This document shows, piece by piece, positions 24,901-36,900 of a stretch of 64,000 bases of DNA. A program made the position numbers and the translations under genes. The notes under the pieces were generated by a model that made no database searches, was not told the DNA's origin, and was given only the letters and a program-made list of their open reading frames with translations. Numbering within the stretch: the stretch's first letter is position 1; every line of letters starts with the position of its first letter. Source of the DNA: Nemertoderma westbladi (taxonomy: Eukaryota > Xenacoelomorpha > Nemertodermatida > Nemertodermatidae); assembly GCA_032718475.1 (NCBI GenBank), contig JAUCBJ010000668.1, positions 62,001 through 126,000 on the forward strand, given 5' to 3'.

Positions 24901-27900
24901 TACCATCATAAAGAATGAGATTAACAACATTAGGGCCATAAATATACATTGATTAAAATGGTCCGATTTCAATCCAAATTGATTAGTACCTAATCAAATT
25001 ATTAATTAGCGGTATTAGTCGAAGTCGATATCAACCTTATCTTGCACATACGGGCTGGAGCATTCGCGCAGCACGAGACTTACAACTCCTACCAAATATC
25101 AGATTAATCTAATGACTGGTTCTAATTATTACAACTGTGTGTGTGTGGGGTGGTGGTGTTGTCATGTGGACAATGCTATAGAACTAAATAGGCCACCAAT
25201 TTACGATGGCAAGATATTTATAAATATTTATAGATTTATAAATGACATCACGGTTAATGAGGAAGAGGGTCTAGATACAAATGTGTGACTTAATTTGTAA
25301 CTTAAGCGAACTTAGATCCCTCGTTGAAAGCAAAGCGTACCTTAGATCTTAGGTAGACTTAGATCCCAATTTATACAATTTCCTTAGCACACGCTAGAGG
25401 AGAAGCGAACTTAGATCCCACGTGTACTGTGCGTTGGCCGCGTTCTATCGATATTATAGTGTATATTGTACTGTGTTTCATTAAGCATATAAAACTACTT
25501 ATAATGATCTAATGCAATTAAGTCATTCTGTCATACACTCAAAGTAGTTGCAATCAGTGACTCACCAACAAACTGTGAAAGCAAGGCAAAATACGTCGTA
25601 TTTTAAAAGTTTTTTACGTAGTACTAATATACAAATAGCTACCTATCAGTGAAATATTTCCACAAAATATTCGAGAACACAAAATAATTTTAACATTGAA
25701 TAAGGCAGCATCAGGAGTTGAAGAGTACAATAATTTGAATCGCAGTAACTCTGGAAGCAATATAGTAAAATACTGCAGTTCAATTTATTTTGTAGCACTA
25801 TATCGCTCTATATTTTATTAACGAATTAAGCAACAAAAAAGTACCAATTTAAGAATACAATTACGTATTACATGGCACATGGGGAAAAAGACTTAGAGAA
25901 CATTGTTTTTTTCAATATTCTCTCGACCCTTTATTAACCTCGCTGGCGCTCGGTAAATAAAATGCCTTGTGAATAATGAAAAAAAGTTCTACTTTTTTTC
26001 CCATGTAATAAGTAATTATTTTGTAGCACCAATTCACATCCCCTGTGCCGGGATCGAGAGTAGCTATTTCGCGTTCGCGGATCTGAGCTGTGATGGCCCG
26101 CTTTGTTGACTTCTTTCGACCCCGTAGAGTAGCCTCGGCGACAAACTCACCAATAATTTCTAATTATGCAATGCTCCTAGGTCACTCTTACCAAATTTCA
26201 GATGGAATCTGATGGTTGGTTCTACAATTCTGTCAATTCGCCCCCCTAACGGCAGACAGGTGAACTTTAAAGTCTGTCTGTGTGTATAATTTCTACTTAA
26301 GCAACGGCGATAACTGCCCGTTGAAGACATGGGAACTTGAAGGTCTAACCGTACAGTACATAAAATATGTTCAAACAAAAATAATGTTTATTAAAATCTA
26401 CATTATTTTAGTTTTAGGTTAACTGCGGTAAATATTACATTGCAAGTCTTACAAATCATGTTACTATTCATGTCATTTTTTGAGAAAGTCTGACTGGCCC
26501 ATTTGATTCAAAATTGATTTATTAAATTAAATGAACGGGAAAAGGGCCACCTTTACTATCATAAAGAATGATATGATTTACATTAGGGCCACAAATATAC
26601 ATCTTTTACAGTGGCCCATTATATACACTGATAAAACACAACCGCGGTCTCTACAAATACCGTTGTTTAAAGTAAAAAACTACGGTAAGACAAACATAAA
26701 CCAGGGTTTCATATTGATTTTTTTTCATGCATTATCAAGTGGCACTATAACCTCGGTTTTGATTTAGTTTAATTTTAAACCACGGTTTCATTTGCAAAAA
26801 ATTATACAATAGTTTCGAAAAATAAATATTCGAAACCCATTTAAACTACGGTTTTATGGAATGACACCGGTTTTCAAAATATTTCACAACAAATCGCGGT
26901 TTTTATAAATATCAATTATATATCACATTTATTATTATTTTATATAGCAAAGTTATCCGTTCCCCGGACGGAATCTTTGCTTATATTCCTGCACTATGGG
27001 TGGGGTTATGCCGCCGTGCGTGGGTTAAGACTGAATTGCATTATTTAACGGCTGTATTTTTAATTGGCTGGCAGTTTTACCAATCAAAAAGTGTCAAAAT
27101 GTTACCACCGGTGTTCTAAATCCATGGTGTGGTGAGTGGTGACTTTTTCTATAACCCCGATTTGTGGTGCCAAAATTTAAAACCGGAATTTAATTAACAC
27201 AAACCATGGTTTCATAGGTTTTAAAACCTTAGTTTGAGGGACAAACCGTGCTTTCTTAGGTTTTTAACCCTCGGTTTGAGAGATTCTACGAATTTAAACA
27301 TTGATATTAAAATTTGGAACACCATTTTATTATGGTACCTAAATTTAAAACCGGAATTTAATTAACCCAAACCATGGTTTCATAGGTTTTAAAACCTTGG
27401 TTTGATGGACAAACCGTGCTACCATAGGTTTTTAACCCTCAGTTTGAGAGATTCCACGAATTAAAACCTTGGTATTATAATTTGTAACCTCATTTTGTTA
27501 TGGCGCCTAATTATAAAACCGTAATTTAATTAATCAAACCATGGTGTTCTAGGTTTTAAAACCTTGGTTTAAGGGACAAACCATGCTTTCATAGGTTTTT
27601 TAAACCTCGGTTTGAGAGATTAGCCACGAAATATATATAACCTTGGCATTTTGATTTGTAACCCCATTCTGGTATGGTACCCAAATATAAAACCTTAATT
27701 TAATTAACTCAAACCATGGTTTCAGATACTTTAAAACCTTGTTTTTGAGAGATTAACCACCGTTATTTGCTTGGAAAACCGTCCTTGTAGATAGGATCAT
27801 AATTAATGAAACAACGGTTCTATCTGTTACTTTAACCGCCGGTTTCTTAAAATAACCCCCGGTAGTTTTGGTGTAAAAATACCCGGGGTTAATTTAGAAA

Positions 27901-30900
27901 ACCGGCGGTTTTTTTAGTTAAAACCAAGGTTTATCTTTTTCAGTGTAGGTACATAATACCCTTCATTTGAAAGATACATATCTATGGCCCTTTAGGCCGA
28001 ACGTACATATATACATATATATATAATATCTATATATATAATACCTTTTATTTATCTAATTATCAAAATTAGGAAAACTTATCAAATGGAAATTAAAAAG
28101 ATTTCCATCCCCAACATTATAGAAAGAAAAGAAAATCCCTCAAGTACATCAAATTATAACAAAAAACATAAAATATTATTTATCTTCAATTTGACTCAAA
28201 ATACAAAATACCCCGATCTAAACGGTGGCCCAGAAGTGGCAAAAGGAATTACAGATCAACCAGAGATTAGAAATATCTAGAGAGAAATTGTCTCTAAAGA
28301 GATAATTTATTAGTTTCGGCCTCGACTTCACCGTAAAATGCGCTGATTTTTCAAAATGTTTAGAAACATTTATATACCCCTAAATCCTACCGGTTTATAC
28401 TTACCTTAATGGTACCCGTATCGCATCCGTAAGCAAACTCGCCCGGGCGCCCCCTAGCGATAGCTCGTATCCTTCCGCCCTCTGGGCACCCCACGTAGAC
28501 CTGCTCACACGAGACGCCCTCTAGAACCTGGAATCGGTAATGATTGTCCCCCGCCCCAACCAACACTTTCCCATCATCCAACACTCCGTCCAGGTCTCGC
28601 TTCAGTACCGTGTGGGTCGTGTTGGGTTGCAGTTCCATGGCGTCCCAAATCTGAAACATTCCGAATCAATAATCAATGAGATATCGAGATAATACACCAT
28701 GAAACATAATAATAGTGTCATTTTCAGATGACACAGACAGACCTATTAAGTTTCGTTAAGCGTATTAAAAATAAAGTGTCTTTTGTGAAATCTGAATTTC
28801 GTTGAGAAACAGCTGAGATATAGGAGTTGAAAGATTACAAGAATTATCGTTCGATGGAGGCCATGTAATATATTTAATAAATAGAAATACACAACATTCG
28901 CGAATTATTTATATTATCTCTTGCGATTCATAATTCGTTGATATTTCAATTTTCGAGCAATAATTTGTAAAAAACAATTTGTAGAACAATATGGCAAGGG
29001 GTGTCTGAGTAATCAGAAAATGACATTATATTCTGGGATCATAGTGTATAATATAGGATATGTTTTGAAAGTTTCTAATAACTACAAAATATATCCATAA
29101 TTTATTAAGTTACTCACCATGACTGTTTCGTCATCAGAAGCCGATATAATTTTCCTACCGCAGTGGCTGAAGGCGACCGAGTAAACCCAACTAGTGTGCA
29201 TATTGAGAGTGCTAATTATCTTGCCACTTACCGCATCCCATATGCGAATCTATATGAATAAATAGAAAACCTTATACCAGTTAGCGCATCCAAAATAATT
29301 CGTCCAAGGCATACTAAGGGGGGACATCTCAGTCTGAATAAACAAGAATAAGTTCAACAATTAACTATAACTTCAAGAAAAAAACTAACCGAGAATGAAT
29401 TGAGACCTCCAGCTAATGACCGACCGCTGGGGTGGAAGGCTAGACTTTGTACTGTAGATGCGTCACCAGTGGTGCACTCACAACGACGCTTTGAGGTAGT
29501 ACTTGTACTTGATTGGCTAACCGCATCCCAAACATGAACCTCACCCCAACAGGAAGAAGCGATGGTGCTGGAATCGGGGGACCAACACAGGTTGGAGACC
29601 ATATTCCTACAAAATAGAAACTATTGGTAAACTCATATTCAGTTACACAATATGTACCACATAGTTTTTGTTTGCACTACAATTTCGTGCGCAAAATCAG
29701 AATAAAAGTTAAATAACTTAATCACACTAAAATATTCTTAGTGATTTACATACACCAATATGCAGTGCCATGCGATATAAAGTAATGAGTATTTTAAAAA
29801 GTGGTAGAAATCGCTATAAAATTTTACTGCCAAAACCAAGTACCACACCCTGTCCTGCCGAGGGTCTTGATAACGCAGATGAATTAGGAATTTATGGCAT
29901 ATCGCGAATTGTGGAAGTGTTGAGTTGCGGGCACGGTCGAATATGCAGCATCCTAGGCATGTAGAAGGTAGACGTATGATAATAATGTCAGTAACAACTT
30001 TAGATACACTGACTGCGACTCCCAGACCCCCACTAACCTATGACCGATGTATGCCAGTAACAACTCGAGACACACTGACAGTGACACCAACTAACCTATG
30101 GCCAGTGTATGTCAGCAACAACTCGAGACACACTGACTAACCCCCACTAACCTATCCATACCAACCAACCACCAAGGTTAAGGCTGAATCACCAGCCGAT
30201 CGCCTCAATGGTTGGAAGGCCCACTTTGAAAAGCTCCTCAATAATGACAGGGTATTGCCTGATCACTTTATAGAAGTAAAAGTGTCTGAGTCTGTACTCC
30301 CAGATATTCCCATTGGCGATATCTCCTTTGCAGAAGTGAACGCTGCTGCAAAGAGCATCAAGACCAATCGTGCCAGTGGAGTAGATGGTGTTCCCCCTGA
30401 GGTCTTTAAAATACCTGAGTGTTTAAAGCTCATCTATCCTATCATAGTAGACATGTACCGAACAACAAGAGTCCCACAAGAAAAGAAAACAAATATGTTG
30501 GTGCCAGTTCCCAAGAAGGGTAACCTAACACTCTATGGTTCTTTTCGGGGAATCTCATTGATCTCGATTGCTGCAAAGCTATACAATAGAATTCTATTAA
30601 ATCGCATGAGGGATCCCATTGAAGACTGCTCCGTGGAAATCAGAATGGGTTCCGTAAAGGTCGTGGGACCATGGAGCCCATTTTGGCACTTAGAAGGATA
30701 ATTGAAGAGTTATCAAAAAAGAAAGACAGGCATCTGGCTGCTTTGTTGACTTCTTCAAGGCCTTTGATGCAGTCTCTCGCTCACGTATATTCAGCATACT
30801 TTCATTATATGGGATTCCTGATGAAATTATTGCAGCAATAAGATCAGTATACGATGGTTCGACAACAGTTGTGTCTACTGTTGACGGTGACACAGAACCA

Positions 30901-33900
30901 TTTTAAGTGTTATGGGGCATCCTCCAGGGAGACATACTTGCACCATTCTTGTTCATAATTGTGGTTGACTATGTTCTACGCATGTCCTTAGATCATCATA
31001 ATGATGATGGGGTGATGATAACTCCACCTACTGGCTCCAGAAGTCGAGGAAATCTTGCCAAGTACCTAACTGATCTAGACTTTGCTGATGACTTAGGAGT
31101 ACTCTCAGAATCACTAGAGGAAGCCCAACGGCTCCTCAGCTCATTGGAGCATGCTGCTTCTAGTGTTGGTCTTTTTATTAATTCCAGAAAAACCAAAATT
31201 TTGACAGTTAACTTTGAAAGTCCTCAGCAAGTCTCTGATCGGATGAGCATAAGCTCAAAGGATGGTATGCTTGAGCATGTGGACGACTTCTGTTACCTGG
31301 GATCATGGATCCGGAAGTCAGGTGAGGACCTTCGAATACGTAAGGGAAAGTCATGGGCAGCCTTGAATAGGCTTTCCAGGATTTGGAAGTCACCAAGAAT
31401 TAATCGGAAACTTAAGGTCCGGTTATTTAGAGCAGTAGTAATTCCAGTACTCCTCTATGGGAGTCCATGCTGGGCTCTAACTGCTGAGGACACCAAATCT
31501 TTGGATGGCACATTTACAAGAATGCTACGCCGGGTTCATTGCGTCAAGTACAATGCACACATCTCAAACTCAACACAATCTATATAACATTGGAGGTGTC
31601 TCATTGGTTCACCCAAGCTTGACACTAGAACAAAATAGCAAGCTTTGCAGAACATTGCTTTCGCCGTGAGGACCAGCCAGTGCATAATCTTGTACTTTGG
31701 TAGCCTCATGGAGTGAATAAGCATGGTGGACAGCCCATGACTTTCTTGAGACGCATCTTAAAGGACACTGGCCTTGAAGATGCGGATGATCTAGCAAATG
31801 TCATGGGTGATATGGAGTTGTGGCGGTGCAATTTTGTCGACAAGCCGGCACAGCATTCTTAAAAATGCAGCTGCAATGCAGCATGCCGATCCTAGCAGTA
31901 GTAGTAGTAGTAACCTATGAGCAGTGTATGTCAGTAACAACTCGAGACACACTGACAGTGACACCCACTAACCTATGACCAGTGTATGTCAGTAACAACG
32001 CGAGACACATTGACAGTGACACCCACTAACCTATGACCAGTGTATGTCAGTAACAACTCGAGACACACTGACAGTGACACCCACTAACCTATGACCAGTG
32101 TATGTCAGTAATGTGATGATCCGATGTGGGATCATAAACAAGATAAGTTGATATAAGCAAAGCAATATTGTTTATATTAATATAATACATGTAAGCAGGT
32201 AAAATAGCAGTATTGCTGTAATCCAGCATGCAGTACAGCAGTAGTCCTGTAGTCATGATTAGACTACAGGACTGCAGGATTGGTCAGGCTAATATATATA
32301 TAACAGTACCGGTAAAAGGTACAGACTACCAGAATATATCATACAGTATCTAAACGTAGTAAGCCATGCATTGGGTCAGTCTCAAGGGATCTCCACACCC
32401 CCCTTCTAGCTGAGCGTAGGTGACCTATGGCGCAGCTAAACTAAAGATAGTCTGGGGGGCGGATTTTTCGCTGGCTGCGCCGTTGTGGTAAAGGCAAAGG
32501 CTCAGGTGCGAATTGTACACGCCGCTCTGGCTGTGGCGCAGTGGTGGTGGTGGGGTCAGTTGAAACCTGGGTTTGCGGTGGTTGAGTGGGTTCCAGGGTT
32601 GGGGTGGGGTGGGGAGGTGTAGCTGGGCGTAGAAAGCGGCGGTTACGGCGGTACACACGCCCACTCGCTAGTTTAATCTTATAATCTCTGTGGGGCCCAA
32701 CCTGTACGATGGTGCCAGTACGATCCCAACGCTTAGTGTTGGGGTCTTGTAGTAGAACTGTGGTTCCCAGGTAGAGACGGGGAAGGCCACGGGTGTGCTG
32801 GTCATGGGCTGCCCGTTCAGTTGCCTTAACATCTGAGCGACGGTCAGCCACCTCGGCGATAGTACACCACTGGGGGGCGTAAGTTGTGTGATGTGCCGGT
32901 ACGAGGGAGCGTAAGGGGGCACCGAATACAATCTGTGCAGGGGACAGTCCTGTGGAGTTCGGAGTGTTACGCCATTCCAAGAGGCCCTGGTTGAATGCAT
33001 CTGTTAGGAATCCAGACTTCTTAACCAGGTTCTTCATCGCTTTGACTGCCGCCTCGGCGTGGCCATTGGAGGATGGGTTGTAGGGTGAGGAAGGTGAGAG
33101 GGAGACACCCCAACATTGGGCAAAGGCACGGAAGTCATGGGCGTCAAATTGGGGTCCACCATCAGTGCGGAGTCGTATAGGTACTCCAGTTGCAGAGAAT
33201 TCACGTGAGAGGGCCCTGGTGACTGCAGATGCTGTGGGAGGGGACCTCCACTCCGTGACACAGGGCCATCCAGAGAACCGGCAGGTGTAGACGAGGTAGC
33301 TACGTCCACTAACATCAAATAGGTCTGCAGAGGTGTCCTCGAATGGTCTGCTTGGTTGGTCCTCCTGGAGTAGTGGTTCACGGGGCTGGCTCGGGCGTGA
33401 TTCCTGGCAGAGGCCACATGAGTCCACCATGTGACGGATGTCTTCACCAATATTAGGCCAGAAAACGGCGAGGCGCGCACGACGCTTTGTACGTTCAACT
33501 CCCTGGTGGGAGGCATGAAGTCGCTGGAGCACACCGGGGCGCATTCCCATGGGGACTACTAGTCTATTATCATAGAGGACAAGGCCAGTGTCCCAGGAAA
33601 GTTTATCCCGCAGTTTCCAGTATGGGAGGAGCGCGCCCATAGGTTTAATGGGGAAACCACTCTGAACTGCATGGAGGAGTTCCTGGTATGTTGGGTCCAA
33701 ACTCGCAGCATCCTTGAGAGATATAATGAGGGAGTCCACCAGGTGTGTGGATGATGATAGGGATGTGGCGAGGGCTGAGACAGTGGCAGGGGAGTAGACT
33801 AGGTCCAGTTCATCTGCCAAGTCCTCTGCAGTAGGGTCTGCAACTGGGGCGCGGGACAAGGCATCCGGGATACAATGGGATTTCCCAGCAGCCCATATGG

Positions 33901-36900
33901 TATGGAAGGAGTAGGCCATGGTGCGCTCCTTAAGGCGTTGGAGGCGAGGGTTCTCCACCTCATCCAGTGTGTGGTGATCGAGGATGGAAACGAGGGGCCG
34001 ATGATCGGTGACTATTTCAAAGTCTGCCAGGCCAGAGAGGAATATACGGCACTTGCGGAGTGCCCAGGTGACTGCAAGCAGCTCCAGCTCAACCATGGCA
34101 TACCGCCCCTCTGTCTCTTATAGACAGATATTTAGCACCAGGGGTGGGGGCAGTGGCCTCATTGACTGCACAGGTGTCTGAGGGTGCTGAATGGCCATAG
34201 CAGTTGCCATGAGTGGCTGAGGGACTGCGTCATGGTACCTAAGTATCCCCAGTTCAGTGCACGTTCTCCAGGAGAGAAGGATGCCATCATACTCCCGGCT
34301 GATAAGGAAGGATGTGGAGAGAGAGCGGTTCTGGAAGGAAATAGTGAGGGGCAGGGAGCCACCAATATGTAGTGAGAGACCATTGGCTGCTTCTACCTGC
34401 TGAGCCGACTCATGTAGTCTGTCTGGCTGTTCCCCAAACCGACCAACTAATGTTAAACCCATAATATTCACATCGGAACCAGTGTCTGGGAGAACCAGTA
34501 GTGTACAGCTGCCACGCGCTCCAGAAATTGTGACAGAGACTAATGGGGCCGGTACTGGTCGTTCGGGGCGTGTGCCATGTGATGTGGAGTCAGTGATCTG
34601 ATGGGTTCGAAGAAGGCCAACTTTCCCATGAGTAGCAGCAGGGGCAGAGCTGCGACACATCCGCTGCAGGTGGCCGCGACGCTGACAGTTAAGACAGATA
34701 ACCTCATAAGCAGGACAGTCGGACCGGGTTGTGTGAGGGGTGCCCCCACAATTTCCACATTGCCGATCCACAGAGCGGTGACTGCCCCGGCGGCGGCCAT
34801 TGTCTCGGGGCAGTTCCCGGGAAGTTGCACGGTACACGGAGCTAGTGGGGCCACCAATGCGAACGTTTGCATGTTCCCTCGAAGCTGCCTCCTCAGCCCG
34901 AGATATGTCGATAACTTCCGGGAGATCTGGGAACGGAGTGCGAGCGAGTAGTTTCTGCTTCGTCTCTGCACAGAGCAGGCCAGCAACAAAGCGAACAGCG
35001 ATTTGGTGGCTGCGGCAGTGGGTGCAAAGTTCTGCCCCCAAATCCTCCAAGGCGATCCGGTATTCATCGACAGTTTCCCCTGGCCGTTGGGATCGGTTAA
35101 TGAAGTTGACATAGTCGAGGGCAAGGTTGGATTGACCCCGAAGATAAACCTGAAGGGCATCGAGGACAGTACTTGGGGCGAGTGTGGGGTCGCTGAGGTC
35201 CAGGGCACAGTTTACTTCGACTGACCGAGCGAGGCGGGTTGTAAAAGTTCCTAAAAGAGCTGCCGTTTGCTCGTCCACAGGGTAGGAAGTCAGTCTGTGC
35301 TGGCGGACGAAGAATTCCCACTGACGCCGCCAGGTGCGGAACTCTGGCAGTCGGATATCGGCGTCCAGTCGCTCAAGTGCGCGTGTATCAATGACACGTG
35401 GGGGATGCCGGGGGTTGGGGCCGTGATCACCGGCTGTAGGCATGGTGGGTGGTGCCAGAGGGATAGCTGCACGGGGAAGCAACGCCTCGATTAGGGCTGC
35501 AAGGCGCTCATCTGCACGGCGTGCATCCTCTCGGCGTTGTTCTTCGACAACTCGGCGGTATTCCTCTGTCTCGCGTCGATGCTGATCATCGGCAACCCGT
35601 TGGTGATCGGTAAGCGCACGGAACAGTTCGTCGTATGACAGTTTGCGTGTGTGGTGCGTCTTGGGCGACACAGTAGCAGACACGTCGGACTCCGACAGCG
35701 TGCCATCCCGGTCATCGGTGGCTGGAAGTGTGGAGTCATGGGAGTAAGCCATGAGAGTCACGTAAGTTTATAATAATCGCAGCGCCATGTGATGATCCGA
35801 TGTGGGATCATAAACAAGATAAGTTGATATAAGCAAAGCAATATTGTTTATATTAATATAATACATGTAAGCAGGTAAAATAGCAGTATTGCTGTAATCC
35901 AGCATGCAGTACAGCAGTAGTCCTGTAGTCATGATTAGACTACAGGACTGCAGGATTGGTCAGGCTAATATATATATAACAGTACCGGTAAAAGGTACAG
36001 ACTACCAGAATATATCATACAGTATCTAAACGTAGTAAGCCATGCATTGGGTCAGTCTCAAGGGATCTCCACAAGTAACAACTCGAGACACACTGACAGT
36101 GACACCTACTAACCTATGACCAGTGTATCCGTAACAACTCGAGACACACTGACAGTGACACCCACTAACCTATGACCAGTGTATGTCAGTAACAACTCGA
36201 GACACATTGACAGTGACACCCACTAACCTATGACCAGTGTATGTCAGTAACAACTCGAGACACACTGACAGTGACACCCACTAACCTATGACCAGTGTAT
36301 GTCAGTAACAACTCGAGACACACTGACAGTGACACCTACTAACCTATGACCAGTGTATCCGTAACAACTCGAGAAACATTGACAGTGACACCCACTAACC
36401 TATGACCAGTGTATGTCAGTAACAACTCGAGACACACTGACAGTGACACCCACTAACCTATGACCAGTGTATGTCAGTAACAACTCGAGACACACTGACA
36501 GTGACACCCACTAACCTATGACCAGTGTATGTCAGTAACAACTCGAGACACACTGACAGTGACACCTACTAACCTATGACCAGTGTATCCGTAACAACTC
36601 GAGAAACATTGACAGTGACACCCACTAACCTATGACCAGTGTATGTCAGTAACAACTCGAGACACACTGACTAACCCCCACTAACATATAATCAGTGTGT
36701 GTCAGTAACAACTCGAGACACACTGACTAACCCCCACTAACCTATGACCAGTGTATGTCAGTAACAACTCGAGACACACTGACAGTGACACCCACTAACC
36801 TATGACCGGTGTATGTCAGTAACAACTCGATGACCAGTGTATGTCAGAAACAACTCGAGACACACTGACAGTGACACCTACTAACCTATGACCGGTGTAT

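Larger units (their letters stand above)
32112..36073 (-). mobile_element. Ty3/Gypsy-type LTR retrotransposon lacking reverse transcriptase
   Basis: Two 286-bp LTRs (32112-32397 and 35788-36073) appear identical by eye and begin and end TG..CA. A 5-bp duplication AGTAA flanks the element (32107-32111, 36074-36078). It reads on the minus strand. The right LTR is followed by a putative primer-binding site, TGGCGCTGCGATTATTATAA. Gag-protease, a stop, RNase H tail and integrase come next, and a purine tract AGAAGGGGG precedes the left LTR. The whole reverse transcriptase and the front of RNase H are missing, so the 3.96 kb copy is non-autonomous. Matching LTRs indicate very recent insertion. Confidence 0.93.

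Noticed and set aside
33875-35494. Plus-strand frames across the LTR element
   Set aside because: They are shadows of the gag-protease and integrase frames on the minus strand.
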